Assembly (NCBI RefSeq): GCF_016756775.1
Contig: NZ_JAERMU010000002.1
Location: 296,649-360,648 of the forward strand
Length of the DNA: 64,000 bases
Direction: 5' to 3'
Source of the DNA: Dryocola clanedunensis subsp. sulfonylureivorans
GTDB lineage: Bacteria; Pseudomonadota; Gammaproteobacteria; Enterobacterales; Enterobacteriaceae
In this document: piece after piece, positions 1 through 10,181 of the stretch
Position numbering within the stretch: position 1 is the stretch's first letter
Layout: each line of letters opens with the position of its first letter
The notes under the pieces: generated by a model
Seen by the model: only the letters and a program-made list of their open reading frames with translations
What the model was told of the DNA's origin: nothing
The model's database searches: none
Translations under genes and position numbers: made by a program

Positions 1-1070
1 GCGATTAAGACTATGGTGTACCACAGCGGAAGGCCGTACATGATTGTTGCAAAGATCGGCCAGATCAGCACAAGCGATAAAAGCGCACAGGCGATCAGGA
101 TCGGCTTTCGCCTCGGCAATCTGTCTGCCAGCCTGCCGCCCCAGAAAGGGATCAGCAGCGTTAACAGGGCTGCCGTCAGGCTTATCCAGTAAGAGATGCT
201 CGCCGGCATGTGCATGGTGTTCACCATATAGGCGGGCATGTAATAAATAATGATGTAGAAGGTGGTTGTGCCTTTGATCCCGGCAAAAATCCCCAGCAGC
301 AGCACCTTACGATGCTCACGCCATAAGGTGAGCGCAGGGTTAGCAAGCGCGGTGGTGGGGGAAGTACTGTGGGTTTCCGGCAGCTGGCGGCGGATATACA
401 AACCGACCGGCATAATAGCCAGGCCCAGGATAAACGGGATTCGCCAGCCCCAGTCGTACAGCTGCTCCTCGCTCAGATAATGGCTAAGCCCCGCTCCCAT
501 AGCCGCCCCCAATAACGCCGCGCCTCCCTGGCTGGTCATCTGCCAGCTTACCCGTTCGCCACGGCGGGCAGCGCCACCGGCTTCCATCAGCCAGGTCGTC
601 GCAGCGCCCACTTCTCCTCCCGCAGAAAAACCCTGCAACAGTCGTCCGGCAATCAGGATTATCGGTGCCAGTATTCCGGCCTGGCTGTACGTCGGCGCAA
701 AGGCCACTAACATCACGCCCAGCGACATCAGACCCATAATTAGCGTCATTGCCGCCTTACGTCCGTGCCTGTCGGCGTAGTTGCCCAGCACCATGCTACC
801 CAGCGGGCGCATCACAAAGCCCACGCCGAAGGTGGCGACAGCGAGTAAAAGCGACACGTAATCGTTGCTGGCGGGGAAAAAGAGGTGACCAATAATCACC
901 GAAAAAAAGCTGTAAACAGCAAAATCATAAATCTCGAGGCCATTACCCAGCGTCACGGCAACCAGCGATTTTATACTGGTCTTATCGGACGCTGACGACG
1001 CGGCAAATGCAGGCGAGCCCGTTAAGTCGGCCCGGCTCGGGGCATAGCTGACTGACTCTTTCATGCTCAT
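1..1070 (-). CDS. MHS-family MFS transporter (metabolite:H+ symporter), 3' end outside window
   Basis: An inner-membrane proton-coupled transporter of the metabolite:H+ symporter branch of the major facilitator superfamily (relatives carry citrate, shikimate, proline/betaine or dicarboxylates). The visible N-terminal part of about 356 residues has a short polar N-terminus, then GNGLEIYDFAVYSFF in the first membrane helix, the loop motif GNYADRHGRK between helices 2 and 3, and GRLLQGFSAGGEVGAA, all hallmarks of this branch. The start is the ATG at 1070, preceded by AAGGAAATG-type spacing; the C-terminal quarter lies left of the window. It is divergent from a LysR-type regulator, which probably controls it. 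The substrate cannot be read from sequence alone; the family call is firm. Confidence 0.85.
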   Translation of the reverse strand, partial: MSMKESVSYAPSRADLTGSPAFAASSASDKTSIKSLVAVTLGNGLEIYDFAVYSFFSVIIGHLFFPASNDYVSLLLAVATFGVGFVMRPLGSMVLGNYADRHGRKAAMTLIMGLMSLGVMLVAFAPTYSQAGILAPIILIAGRLLQGFSAGGEVGAATTWLMEAGGAARRGERVSWQMTSQGGAALLGAAMGAGLSHYLSEEQLYDWGWRIPFILGLAIMPVGLYIRRQLPETHSTSPTTALANPALTLWREHRKVLLLGIFAGIKGTTTFYIIIYYMPAYMVNTMHMPASISYWISLTAALLTLLIPFWGGRLADRLPRRKPILIACALLSLVLIWPIFATIMYGLPLWYTIVLI

Positions 1071-1143
1071 TTCCTTTTTTGTTGCGAATATGTGAAAAAT
1101 GGGCGCCATTTGCACTATCTGCATAAAAAAAGAACATCGCAAT

Positions 1144-1160
1144 CATAAAAATTCGTTATG
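1144..1160. promoter_or_regulatory. Candidate LysR-type operator
   Basis: CATAA and TTATG form a 5-bp inverted repeat with a 7-base spacer in the gap between the divergent transporter and lysR-type genes. It has the T-N11-A-like form expected of a LysR-type binding site. Its position, about 75 bp from the transporter start and 74 bp from the regulator start, fits control of both promoters. This is inferred from symmetry and location only. Confidence 0.4.
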
Positions 1161-1233
1161 CCTTTGGTTATATTATTTGTATGGTGATCGAGCAAAATTT
1201 GCACCAGCACAGCAGCACAAGCGAAGGCACCCA

Positions 1234-2169
1234 ATGAAAATCAAGCTAAATCAATTAGATATTCTGTTGGAAGTTGCTGCACAGGGCAGCATTGGCAAAG
1301 CAGCAAAGGCGTTAAATCTGACGCAACCTGCCATTTCGAAAACGATTCATGAGCTGGAGGCAGAAATCGGCTTGCCGATTCTGCAACGCTCGTCACGCGG
1401 CGTGACCCTAAATGAGTACGGCCAGGTTTTGCTGCGCCACGCCCGCGATATCGATCGTTCGCTGCACCAGGCGCGGGATGAAATCGACCATCTGCTTGGA
1501 AAGGCCATGCGCCAGCTGCGGGTTGGTTTTACCTCCGCCGCCTCCTACGGCCCCTTCACCAATACGCTGATCCAGTATCAGGCTCGTTTTCCGGGCGTTA
1601 AGCTTGTGGCGATGGAAGGTCGCCCGCATCAGATTCACGACGCCCTGCAAAATCAACGGCTGGATCTTGCTGTGCTCACCGCTGCCACCAGCCTCGTGCA
1701 GTCAGGCATGTATTACGAACCCCTTTACGCGCTCAGCAATACGATTCTTGCAGGCGAGCAGCACCCCATTACCCATACCACCTCCCTTAAAAGCCTGATG
1801 AATTATCCCTGGCTCGACTGGGACGAGCCGGGCGAGCACTCCATTCTGGCACAGGTATTTCGCCGCTATAACCTGCCGCAGCCGCAGAATATCGTACATT
1901 GTTCGTCGCCGTGGGTCATGGCGCGCATGATGGAGCAGGCAGATATGGTCAGCATGTGGACGTCGGTCCGACTGCGTTTTCCGGGCTACAACGTTAATCT
2001 GCGGGCGCTTGCCCTACGGGAAGTGCTGCCGGCCACCAGCATTGGCGTGCTGTGCCCGAATATTGGCCGCCTCTCCACGGCAGGCCATACTTTTATGGAA
2101 ATGCTGAGGCTCAACGCCCGAGACTGGCTCCAGCAAAGCGACGCTGCAGATATGGTGGTGCGCGTGTAG
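1234..2169 (+). CDS. LysR-family transcriptional regulator
   Basis: A 311-residue LysR-type regulator. Residues 1-60 hold the winged helix-turn-helix (LDILLEVAAQGSIGKAAKAL, then NLTQPAISKTIHELE); residues about 90-295 form the two-lobed effector-binding domain (LRVGFTSAASYGP...). I chose the ATG at 1234 because it begins the canonical N-terminus MKIKLNQLDIL and follows a GAAGG ribosome binding site; an upstream in-frame start at 1099 would run through the intergenic operator. It is divergently transcribed from the transporter, the usual arrangement for a regulator of an uptake gene. The inducer is unknown; it is presumably the transported metabolite or a product of it. Confidence 0.85.
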   Translation: MKIKLNQLDILLEVAAQGSIGKAAKALNLTQPAISKTIHELEAEIGLPILQRSSRGVTLNEYGQVLLRHARDIDRSLHQARDEIDHLLGKAMRQLRVGFTSAASYGPFTNTLIQYQARFPGVKLVAMEGRPHQIHDALQNQRLDLAVLTAATSLVQSGMYYEPLYALSNTILAGEQHPITHTTSLKSLMNYPWLDWDEPGEHSILAQVFRRYNLPQPQNIVHCSSPWVMARMMEQADMVSMWTSVRLRFPGYNVNLRALALREVLPATSIGVLCPNIGRLSTAGHTFMEMLRLNARDWLQQSDAADMVVRV

Positions 2170-2322
2170 CAAACCAGGGGGGATTAATGCTGCCTTCACT
2201 GCCAGGAAATAACCTGGCAATAACTCATCCCGCACGCTCAGAGAATTAAGTCGCAAGTTGTTCTTAACGCTCTTAAATTTCACTATGATCCTTTTCCTGC
2301 CTGGTTAGAAAAAAGGATTCTT

Positions 2323-2925
2323 ATGCTCACCATTGCCCTTCGGGAAAAAAACAGCGCTTTCGCCCACGGTATAAAAATTATTATCGAAAAAATATGCAGC
2401 CGCCGTTACGAGCCTTATCAGTTCCTTTCTGCCGAACATCATGATGCTGCCGATATTGTTTTTATTTCCCTCGACGACAGCTGGATAGTCGCCGACTGCT
2501 ATAAAATTCCCCAGATCACCACAACGCAGCGCGTGGTGCTTATTTGTCGCCGGCAGGAGCACGAAAAGCTGATGTTCCGCCCCTGTCTTTATATGCTGCC
2601 GGTTATTTTTCGCGAAGAAGAAATTGAAGATATTACCCTGAAAGTCGCCCACTGGACCGAGATATCCCGACGAGGAAAGCGCACGCTTCCCGTTCCTGCC
2701 AGCGTCTGCAAGTTCTGCACCACCCGCCATTTCTCAGTTACCGAACGTGAGCTGCTGAAATATATGGCCTGCGGGCATTCGCTCTCTGACGTCGCCTTAC
2801 TGATGAAAATAGACGAAGCGCAGGCTCTGCAACACCGCAAGACGATCATGAAGAAGCTCAGCATTAATAATTATCAGGGCTTAGTCAGGTTTATCAGAGT
2901 CAACCTGCACTTTTTAATAACCTGA
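2323..2925 (+). CDS. fimW: FimW-like LuxR-type fimbrial regulator
   Basis: A 200-residue cytoplasmic DNA-binding protein. The C-terminal 65 residues resemble a LuxR/NarL helix-turn-helix (VTERELLKYMACGHSLSDVALLMKIDEAQALQHRKTIMKKLS). The N-terminal 130 residues lack the full phosphoacceptor pattern of a response regulator. Size, fold order and position (outermost of three regulators beside a fimAICDHF cluster, followed by a FimY-like gene and fimZ) match FimW of Salmonella, a modulator of type 1 fimbriae. The helix-turn-helix is somewhat divergent. I infer the FimW name from synteny and size; a generic LuxR-type regulator is the safe call. Confidence 0.6.
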   Translation: MLTIALREKNSAFAHGIKIIIEKICSRRYEPYQFLSAEHHDAADIVFISLDDSWIVADCYKIPQITTTQRVVLICRRQEHEKLMFRPCLYMLPVIFREEEIEDITLKVAHWTEISRRGKRTLPVPASVCKFCTTRHFSVTERELLKYMACGHSLSDVALLMKIDEAQALQHRKTIMKKLSINNYQGLVRFIRVNLHFLIT

Positions 2926-3203
2926 TAATCAAGATGCTGCATTTTTACCCCTGAATATTCTCCAAATCAGTGCCAGCATTAAGACTTTTCGATTAGCGCT
3001 TTAAGCTGCGCCTAATATCAGTCATTTTTTTCTGCTGACAGAATACGCTCAAGCTCAAAAAATCAGAAACTGCTGCAGTTTCTGATTACCCGTCACGCTC
3101 CCTAAGTGAAATTAACGAACAATATTTTTTAAGGCACAAACGACTATGATGCGCCCGACGTTTCAACATTATTCTTAGGCATTCAGAAGTATCCAGCCGT
3201 CGG

Positions 3204-4001
3204 GTGTTATCCCGGAAAAGATACCCGATCGGTCAGCCAGTGAGTGAGCATTTGCAATTAGCCGCCCGTAAAAGAAAATATCGACGCATCAACATCGATG
3301 GTCACGTTAATCCGTCAAGCCTGAACAAGCCGCTGATTTTCGACCGGCTGGAGTATTTACAGCAACAGCTCCGAATGGGAAGCCAGCAACCGGCTGCCGA
3401 CGTGCTGCTGGTAAGCCATGATGCCTACCTTTCTCTGGCGCTCACCAATTATATTTTCAGACAGGCCCGAACGCACCTCTGCTCGACGCTTGAAGAGGTA
3501 AGCTGGTTTTTCGAGCAAAAACCCATCCCGCGTATTGTGATTGATTTAGACGGTATCGCGACCCCGGCCATCAACGTGCTCAACACCCTGCGCCAGTGGC
3601 ACGAAGCTTACCCCGGCATCATCGTCATTTTGCTTACGGCGGGCCGTAACCCAGCGGCGGCCTGCCTGATTGTGGCCGCTGCCAATTGCTGCGTGATTGA
3701 ACGTCGTCTCCCGCCAGGTATCTTGTCCTGGCTATTAATGCAGCAGCCTTGTTCCCTGCCTTCCGTGCAGGCGAACTATACGCGGGAACATGATGCGCTC
3801 ACGAAGAGAGAGTGGCTGCTGTTGATGTCGCTGGCAAAGGGCGATTCGCTGAAATCCGTTGCCGTATCGCTCAATAAACCTTATCACTCCGTTATCTATA
3901 TCCTGGGCAGACTGGCCAAACGCATTGGCCTTACAAGTAGGAAGTCGTTAATTCATTTACTTAATGAATTATCAATCCCACCCACAGAACGAAGGGTGTG
4001 A
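3204..4001 (+). CDS. fimY: FimY-like fimbrial regulator with LuxR-type C-terminus
   Basis: A protein of up to 265 residues. A receiver-like fold starts near residue 65 (ADVLLVSHDAYLSLALTNYI, later PRIVIDLDGIATP), but the acidic pocket is incomplete. The C-terminus carries a LuxR-type helix-turn-helix (LTKREWLLLMSLAKGDSLKSVAVSLN...). This matches the layout of Salmonella FimY, which acts with FimZ to activate fimA. The start is uncertain: the open frame begins with GTG at 3204, another GTG lies at 3240 and the first ATG at 3375, and none has a good ribosome binding site. It lies between the fimW-like gene and fimZ. Assignment rests on synteny and domain order. Confidence 0.55.
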   Translation: MLSRKRYPIGQPVSEHLQLAARKRKYRRINIDGHVNPSSLNKPLIFDRLEYLQQQLRMGSQQPAADVLLVSHDAYLSLALTNYIFRQARTHLCSTLEEVSWFFEQKPIPRIVIDLDGIATPAINVLNTLRQWHEAYPGIIVILLTAGRNPAAACLIVAAANCCVIERRLPPGILSWLLMQQPCSLPSVQANYTREHDALTKREWLLLMSLAKGDSLKSVAVSLNKPYHSVIYILGRLAKRIGLTSRKSLIHLLNELSIPPTERRV

Positions 4002-4593
4002 CCGTAACTTGCTGACTTACCGGTGAAAGTTAAGAAACTACTTATTTTCAATGTTTATATATTGTTAAATTAGATCATATCATTAACAATTGTAGAAATT
4101 CCTGGAAACGGGCAAGGCCGATAAAAGTGAGGCTTAGCGAAGAATGCGATCGTTCCCTTCCCTTATTTGTTAACAAAAATAGAACAATAGGTATTTACTA
4201 CTATTTTTTGCAATTAAAACAAACTTTATCACCAACGCCGAACTGACATATGGTTCGTTAAACTAAATTGTAGAAATAACGACCTGCCATTTAGAACTTA
4301 ATAACGCGTCCGCATGAGCACGGAAACAGCAGACTTTCTCTCAAATATTATGGCTGTATAATCAGCGCATCTATTTTATCCCCATGAATAAACACTCTGC
4401 GTGATTGTTTCAGCATGTTTTTCATGACCCTCATCGCACTTCAAAACAATATATATAACTGTACGGAATAGTCATTTTAAAAGGGAGTACACCAGAAATA
4501 TATTCACAAAACTATAATTAACTCTTCGTCACTTTCGCTGCCATTGACCAGACGTCAACGCGATGTTTACCTCAAACAATCCGAGGCAAAAAA
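4002..4593. other. AT-rich intergenic region between fimY-like gene and fimZ
   Basis: 592 bases without a supported gene. The stretch is rich in A/T runs with many in-frame stops on both strands. It presumably holds the fimZ promoter and possibly binding sites for silencing proteins such as H-NS. I could not identify a specific operator. Confidence 0.5.
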
Positions 4594-5226
4594 ATGAAAC
4601 CTGCATCCGTAATCATTATGGACGAGCACCCTATTGTCCGCATGTCGATAGAAGTGCTGTTACAGAAAAATAAAGATATTAGTGTCGTGCTAAAAACGGA
4701 CAATGGCCGCGAGGTCATTGACTATATGCGCAATCATCCTGTCGATCTGGTGATCCTTGATGTCGAACTTCCCGGCGTGGATGGCTTCTCTCTGCTGAAA
4801 AGAATTAAAGGAATACAAGAAGATACAAAAATACTATTCCTCTCCTCCAAGTCTGAACGCTTTTATGCCGGGCGTGCCATTCAGGCCGGAGCCAATGGTT
4901 TTGTCAGCAAAAGAAAAGAGCAGGACGACATCTATAATGCTGTAGAAATGCTGCTCTCTGGCTACTCATTTTTTCCGTCAGACACGCTGCATTTTATCAG
5001 CAACGCCAAATCACAGCATGGATCGGTTGATGATATGCCGCTTTCCAATCGCGAAGTGACCGTATTACGTTACCTGGCAAATGGTCTGTCCAATAAGGAG
5101 ATTGCCGAACAATTGTTGTTAAGCAACAAAACGATAAGTGCACACAAAGCAAATATATTCTCTAAGCTGCGCGTCAGTTCTATAGTAGAACTTATCGATT
5201 ACGCCCGCGTGAAAGAACTATTATAA
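4594..5226 (+). CDS. fimZ: Response regulator FimZ, activator of type 1 fimbriae
   Basis: A 210-residue NarL/FixJ-type response regulator. The receiver domain (residues 1-120) has the acidic pair DE at 10-11, the phosphoacceptor Asp56 (LVILDVELPG) and the conserved Lys106 (NGFVSK). The LuxR-type DNA-binding domain is at about 149-205 (LSNREVTVLRYLANGLSNKEIAEQL). The sequence closely follows Salmonella FimZ as I remember it (MKP-SVIIMD start, SSKSE-FYAGRAIQAGANGFVSK). FimZ directly activates the fimA promoter and links fimbriation to motility control. No sensor kinase lies nearby, as is usual for FimZ. It is convergent with fimF and separated from it by a hairpin terminator. Confidence 0.92.
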   Translation: MKPASVIIMDEHPIVRMSIEVLLQKNKDISVVLKTDNGREVIDYMRNHPVDLVILDVELPGVDGFSLLKRIKGIQEDTKILFLSSKSERFYAGRAIQAGANGFVSKRKEQDDIYNAVEMLLSGYSFFPSDTLHFISNAKSQHGSVDDMPLSNREVTVLRYLANGLSNKEIAEQLLLSNKTISAHKANIFSKLRVSSIVELIDYARVKELL

Positions 5227-5240
5227 AAAGTGTAAGTTAT

Positions 5241-5275
5241 GAAAAAGCCGGGAATATTTATCCCCGGACTTTTTC
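5241..5275. terminator. Bidirectional terminator between fimZ and fimF
   Basis: An imperfect stem pairs AAAAAG...CCGGG with CCCGG..CTTTTT around an 8-9-base A/T loop. An A-run on one side and a T-run on the other let it stop transcription from both convergent units. Confidence 0.7.
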
Positions 5276-5301
5276 ATTGCGGCAAAATGCTGCCTTAATA
5301 C

Positions 5302-5829
5302 TTAATAATAATTAATCATAAAGGTCGCGTCCGCGTCCGCTTTACCCGGCTGAGGATTGTCCGTCAGCGCGATGTAATTGGCGTAAAACGTTAGCGTCGC
5401 GTTCCCCTGGGCATCCACCGCCACATCCTGGCTGGCCTGCTCCAGCGGTAGCTGGGTTTTATCTTTATCACGCAGCTGAACCGCAACATTCTTCGCGCTA
5501 CTTGTGCCATTTAGCGCCAGCAGCCCCGGGTTACCGCTGGCAGTTTTTCCCGAAAAAGTAATCGATGCTGAGCCTGGCGGACAACCGTTAAGCTTCAACG
5601 TAAAGGGCATACTTTGGGTTGTGCTGCCCACCGTACTTAACTGTTTGGTAGGCCAGGTTCCCAGCTGCACGGTCTTACTGTCGCTCCCGGTTTCCACATA
5701 ACAGCTGTAGTCCACCACGTTGCCGCGAAGCTCGATATTAATTTCACCCAGCGAGGAGTCCGCCCCGGCGTTCAGGGAAGCCCCGCCCGTCGCCAGTACC
5801 AGCAGGCACGCGATTCGTATATCAGTCAT
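5302..5829 (-). CDS. fimF: Minor fimbrial subunit FimF
   Basis: A 175-residue pilin-fold adaptor subunit of the type 1 fimbrial tip. It has a signal peptide (about residues 1-22, ending AGA), a first strand with VVDYSCYVETG, the second conserved cysteine in LKLNGCPPGS, and the C-terminal strand DATFMINYY. The penultimate tyrosine is typical of subunits handled by the FimC chaperone. It is the last gene of the fim operon, overlapping fimH by 8 bases, as in Salmonella. It should join the FimH adhesin to the FimA shaft. Confidence 0.88.
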   Translation of the reverse strand: MTDIRIACLLVLATGGASLNAGADSSLGEINIELRGNVVDYSCYVETGSDSKTVQLGTWPTKQLSTVGSTTQSMPFTLKLNGCPPGSASITFSGKTASGNPGLLALNGTSSAKNVAVQLRDKDKTQLPLEQASQDVAVDAQGNATLTFYANYIALTDNPQPGKADADATFMINYY

Positions 5830-6826
5830 AGTCCACCCGCAGATACCCCCGCGAGGTAAAGGGCCCTTCGGCAGGTTTATTTCCCGTCACGCTTACCGGC
5901 CAGGCGCGAACGCCGACCCGCGCCATGGCCGCATCATCCAGGCGAAAATTAATTTTGCTGCCCAGATTGTTCGGCGTCAGCGGCACGCCGCTGCTGTCGG
6001 CAACGATAAAGCCCAGATCGCTGTTATCAGAAACCATCATATTGCCGGACTGCTTTTCCGCCTCCAGGCGCAGCGTCAGATAAGACTGCGCGTCAACGTT
6101 AGTGCACTTGATGCCGATCGTTTTACTCTGCGGCGTAACCCCCTGCGGGCGATTTCCAGCCCCGGCCTGGCTGAACAGCGCCGCGCCAATATCGCCAAAA
6201 TCGAATTCAATAATCTGCCCGGCGTTGATCTCGCAGGTCTGCGGCACCTCGACTTTTCCACTGTAGCTGATGGTGTAAACCACCGTGGTCAAAGGATCGG
6301 CATTGGTGGTGGTCACATAAACACGGAACATCGTCTGTTTGGGGATCGGCACCATATTGATGAATTTGCGCGTCACCTTAAGGCGGAAAATCAGGTTGGA
6401 GTCGGTAACCGGAAAAGGCTTTTGCTTTGGCACATTCGGGTGCGATCCCATCTGGATATAGTTCAGCGGCGGATAGAAAACCCCGGCGTAGCTGTCGGTG
6501 ATCCGCATGCCACCGTTCAGGTAATCATTGATCTTCAGATACTTATAGCCGTCCAGCGTTTCCTGAATGGGTAGATCGGTTACGTAGCTACGCCTGGTGG
6601 TTTTACCGCTCGTTCCGGCGGGACAGGTGGCGTTTACGCCGACCTGGCCAGATTTTTGCGAGAGCGTGACAATCTGGCCGACATTATTATTGGAACTATT
6701 AAACGTCTCGGAGAGATCGTAGCTGACGTCTTTAGGCACGCCGTCTGAGTTATGGCAAACCGTAGCCCAGGCCGCTGGCGAACAGGCCACCAGCGCCAGG
6801 ACTGCAAGGGAAGTCTTTCGTTTCAT
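5822..6826 (-). CDS. fimH: Type 1 fimbrial tip adhesin FimH
   Basis: A 334-residue two-domain adhesin. After a signal peptide (MKRKTSLAVLALVACSPAAWA) comes the receptor-binding lectin domain (to about residue 190, with paired cysteines in ATVCHN and NATCPAG). It is followed by the pilin domain (VPQTCEINAGQIIEFDFGDI ... IGIKCTN) ending in the donor-strand motif GYLRVDYD. The Salmonella-type FimH is the better match, not the E. coli one. I set the start at the ATG at 6826 because a signal peptide begins there; the open frame upstream runs back into fimD. Mannose specificity is inferred from family. Confidence 0.88.
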   Translation of the reverse strand: MKRKTSLAVLALVACSPAAWATVCHNSDGVPKDVSYDLSETFNSSNNNVGQIVTLSQKSGQVGVNATCPAGTSGKTTRRSYVTDLPIQETLDGYKYLKINDYLNGGMRITDSYAGVFYPPLNYIQMGSHPNVPKQKPFPVTDSNLIFRLKVTRKFINMVPIPKQTMFRVYVTTTNADPLTTVVYTISYSGKVEVPQTCEINAGQIIEFDFGDIGAALFSQAGAGNRPQGVTPQSKTIGIKCTNVDAQSYLTLRLEAEKQSGNMMVSDNSDLGFIVADSSGVPLTPNNLGSKINFRLDDAAMARVGVRAWPVSVTGNKPAEGPFTSRGYLRVDYD

Positions 6827-6845
6827 GTTTAATTTCTTCACCACG

Positions 6846-9416
6846 CTAAGAACAGGTTGCCGTCGCAACCACGACAGCCTGTTTAAGGCTCTCCTTCGGC
6901 AACGCGTAATGAGCAAGGCAACGCGAACCGTTGCCTTCGCCCCACTGAATAAGCAGCTTCCCTTCCAGCGGCAGGCCACTCAGGTAAATTTGCCCGTCAT
7001 CCCCCACCATGCTGGTTGCCCCACTGGTTTCTTCGCGCACCACAGAGCCAAACGGCACCGGGCGATCGCCGCGCTTCACGGTAATAATTGCCCGCACGCC
7101 GATACGCGCATTGAAAGCAGCCCGAACCAGCGCGCCTTCGGTAGGCACAACGCTGCTGACGTTGTTGTCGATATCCGTGTGGTTATCCATGGAGTTGGTA
7201 TCCAGCGCGATGCGGTTGTAGCGGTACACCGTGGCGTAGGGCATCACGGCGTAGCCTCGCCAGTCCGTTTTCACGCCGGTCTGGTTTTCCACACTCACTC
7301 CCGCGGCACCTGGCGCTTTAATCAGAACGTTGGTATCGCCGAGCGGCTGGCTAAAGGTAATGCCATCGGCATGTCCCACCACGCCACCGGCCGCCTGCCA
7401 GTTGAACTCGCGCTGATCGCGATCGTAGTTGTAGCCCACACCCAGCGTGCCGTAAGTCGCCTGCCAGGTTGCCGTGGCGCTTCCGCTGTAGCCACTTGAA
7501 TCGCTGTGGCCCTGGGTCACGTTGTAGCTCAGGTTACGGTCCTCCAGCAGCGTGCCGCCGACGCCCGCCTGCACGGTGCTCTGCCCGTCAGAATTACGGC
7601 TGGTCGCGAAGGTGGCATAGGCACGGTCAATGGCCCGATCCCGTGAATAACCGTTCCCCAGCAAGGCGCTGAACGGCACCGAGAGGTTAAACGCCACAAT
7701 GCGATCCGTGCCCTCAAGGCCAATGGATTTACTCCAGGAGGTGGAAACGGAATAGCTGATCCCTTTCCAGCCGCTGGCGTAGCCCGCCTGATACCAGGTG
7801 TTATCGTCGTCCGTTCCCCAGTAGGTTTGCTGGCTGCCGGAGACATACAGCGAGCCGTAATCTCCCATCGCCTGGGAGATATTCACCTGAAAACGCCCGC
7901 GCTTGCTGTAGCGCAGGTTGTGGTAGCTCTGGGCGACCGGCACCTTGTTGTGGCTGCCGTCGTCCTCCAGCTCGTATTCGTAGCCCTCAATATTTTTGTA
8001 GGCCACTTCATCAAGGGTATAAAACCCTTTCGTTGAGTAGCGATAGCCCAGCAGCTGGAAGTTTGTGCCGTAGCCGCTCAGCGATTTGGCATACAGAAAG
8101 CGCAGCGACTGTCCCTGATGATCGCTGTCGTCTGCCAGGGTGCTGCGGGCATGGGTGATGTCCATGGAGACGGCACCCCAGTCTCCCAGGTTTTTTCCCA
8201 GACCGAGTACCGCCGCGGTATAACGCGCCGCGAGCTGCGTCCCGCCATAGGCGGTATAGCCATTCGGCAGACCAGCAATCAGCGTGCCCTGAGCAAAAAA
8301 TGGCGTGTCCTGCTGATCGTTTCCGCTGCGGAAATCCCCGGCAACCAAATCGTACTTAAAGCGCCCTTCGCGCTGGAGCAGCGGCACGGTGGAGTAAGGA
8401 ACCGTGTAGTTTTGCTGGCTACCATCTTTCTCTTCGATGGTGACATCCAGATCGCCGCTGGAGGAGGTCGGGTTCAGATCGCTGATGGCGAAAGCCCCCG
8501 GGGAGACATAGCTTTGATAAATCACATAGCCGTTCTGACGAACGGTGATTTTGGCATTGGTACGCGCAATACCGCGCACCGTTGGCGCATAGCCTTGCAG
8601 GCTGTCGGGATACATACTGTCTGAAGAGTAAAGGCGCGCGCCGCGAAAACCGACGCTGTCGAACACATCGCTGCCGGTGTTGCTGTCGCCCATCACCAGC
8701 TCACCTTTAAGCGGGATGACCGTGCGCTGCACGTAAGTGCTGATGTTCTTCCACGTATTGCTGTGGTAGCCGTCCCCGCTGTTATAACTCCATGCTCCGC
8801 TGTTACGCAGCCGCCAGGCTCCCCAGTTCAGCCCGCTTTGCAGGCTGAGATAGTAGCTGTCGTCATCGCTGCTGCGGTTGCCGGTGAAAGTGTAATTCAC
8901 TAACGCCGCGGGGATGCCTTCATCCCACTGGTCCGGCGGAATATAGCCGCGAGCGCTGTTGTTCAGCGACGCCTGCGGCAGGCTGATATCCAGCCGCAGC
9001 TTGTTAAAATCAAATGCGGTCGTCGCGCCAGGAATAGCCTCGGGCAGTGAGATACACTCCCCCGGCTGAGCCTTAGCCAACTGCGGATACGCCTGCATAT
9101 TCAGCCCGAGCCGTTTCAGCCAGTCGCCGTCAAGGCACGGCGCAAGGCCGCCGTTAGTCGCCTGGTCCTCAGACTGCTTACCCGCATCGACAAAACCCAG
9201 ATCCTCGGTGGCGATAAACTCATCGTTGCGCCAGATATCCACCCGATAGCTACCCGGTGCCTGATGGCTGCCTTTCTCAAAGCGCGACAAATCCGCCACC
9301 GCGCCATCATCGTCAGACAAAAAGCGGGGGTTAAAATAACTTTCGGCGTGGCCTGCCCCTGGGCAGAGCGCGGTGAGGATCGCCACCATCAGCGGCGCGA
9401 GCGGCTTATTAATCAT
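6846..9416 (-). CDS. fimD: Outer-membrane fimbrial usher FimD
   Basis: An 856-residue PapC/FimD-type usher that pulls chaperone-subunit complexes through the outer membrane and templates pilus assembly. Visible are a signal peptide (ending GHA), the N-terminal periplasmic chaperone-binding domain ([22 protein letters not shown]), the 24-stranded barrel with its plug (region around [23 protein letters not shown], then [12 protein letters not shown]), and two C-terminal domains. It ends in a cysteine pair ([10 protein letters not shown] ... VATATCS). Length is normal for the family. It lies 30 bases downstream of fimC and just upstream of fimH. Confidence 0.95.
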   Translation of the reverse strand: MINKPLAPLMVAILTALCPGAGHAESYFNPRFLSDDDGAVADLSRFEKGSHQAPGSYRVDIWRNDEFIATEDLGFVDAGKQSEDQATNGGLAPCLDGDWLKRLGLNMQAYPQLAKAQPGECISLPEAIPGATTAFDFNKLRLDISLPQASLNNSARGYIPPDQWDEGIPAALVNYTFTGNRSSDDDSYYLSLQSGLNWGAWRLRNSGAWSYNSGDGYHSNTWKNISTYVQRTVIPLKGELVMGDSNTGSDVFDSVGFRGARLYSSDSMYPDSLQGYAPTVRGIARTNAKITVRQNGYVIYQSYVSPGAFAISDLNPTSSSGDLDVTIEEKDGSQQNYTVPYSTVPLLQREGRFKYDLVAGDFRSGNDQQDTPFFAQGTLIAGLPNGYTAYGGTQLAARYTAAVLGLGKNLGDWGAVSMDITHARSTLADDSDHQGQSLRFLYAKSLSGYGTNFQLLGYRYSTKGFYTLDEVAYKNIEGYEYELEDDGSHNKVPVAQSYHNLRYSKRGRFQVNISQAMGDYGSLYVSGSQQTYWGTDDDNTWYQAGYASGWKGISYSVSTSWSKSIGLEGTDRIVAFNLSVPFSALLGNGYSRDRAIDRAYATFATSRNSDGQSTVQAGVGGTLLEDRNLSYNVTQGHSDSSGYSGSATATWQATYGTLGVGYNYDRDQREFNWQAAGGVVGHADGITFSQPLGDTNVLIKAPGAAGVSVENQTGVKTDWRGYAVMPYATVYRYNRIALDTNSMDNHTDIDNNVSSVVPTEGALVRAAFNARIGVRAIITVKRGDRPVPFGSVVREETSGATSMVGDDGQIYLSGLPLEGKLLIQWGEGNGSRCLAHYALPKESLKQAVVVATATCS

Positions 9417-9446
9417 GTTCCGAATATCCCTTACGGCCCGCCAGCA

Positions 9447-10142
9447 TCACTGCATCTGACCTGCTTGCACCGGCGTCACCGCACCGTAATCGTTCACAGT
9501 CTGAAAGGTGATCTTTCCCTGCATGCCGGCCGCAACGGCCACCTGCGCCACGCTTTTCGGCGCAACCATCGTATTGGGCAGCTTATCGTTCCCTATCTTC
9601 AGGTTGACCGTGGAAACGTAATACGGAGAAGAGTTATGAATGCTCAGATGCCCGCCGCTACGGGCAAAACGCAGCTGTTTCACCGCGTCTTCTGGCTGCA
9701 TTGGCAGATTCTTAGGCCGCACAAACAGCTTGATGCGCGACATGATTGCCAGCTGAAGGACGTTGCGGTTCTCGACGCTGTTTTTATCCACCGAAGGAAT
9801 GGCTTTAACATTCATCCAGAAAATGGACTCACGGTCCGTCGGCAGCGGCTGGCCGACATAAATAATGCGCAGGGTGTTTTCGCTTTTCGGCTCGCTGACG
9901 AACAGCGGCGGCGTCACGATGAAACTTTTATCTTTTGCGCCGAGATTATTTTCGACCCACGAGTTCACAAGATATCGTTCAGTTTTGTCGCTATTGGTAA
10001 TAGAAAGGGAGGTTTGCTTTGCGTCGGCAGGATAGATAACTCGCGTGGCTCCCAGCCCAATTCCCCCGGCGGCCTGAACGGTAAACGAGGAAATAAACCA
10101 ACCTAATAATACGATTGCGCCTGATTTAATTAAATTATTCAT
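9447..10142 (-). CDS. fimC: Periplasmic fimbrial chaperone FimC
   Basis: A 231-residue PapD-like chaperone. After a signal peptide ([14 protein letters not shown]...VQA) come the two Ig-like domains. The conserved [22 protein letters not shown] first strand and the [13 protein letters not shown] signature are clear, as is the C-terminal NDYGAVTP. I prefer the ATG at 10142 over one six codons upstream because it starts the signal peptide directly. It binds FimA, FimI, FimF and FimH in the periplasm and completes their folds by donor-strand complementation. Confidence 0.93.
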   Translation of the reverse strand: MNNLIKSGAIVLLGWFISSFTVQAAGGIGLGATRVIYPADAKQTSLSITNSDKTERYLVNSWVENNLGAKDKSFIVTPPLFVSEPKSENTLRIIYVGQPLPTDRESIFWMNVKAIPSVDKNSVENRNVLQLAIMSRIKLFVRPKNLPMQPEDAVKQLRFARSGGHLSIHNSSPYYVSTVNLKIGNDKLPNTMVAPKSVAQVAVAAGMQGKITFQTVNDYGAVTPVQAGQMQ

Positions 10143-10181
10143 CACAACAGATACCATCAATTACTTTTGTTAAACGGCGGG

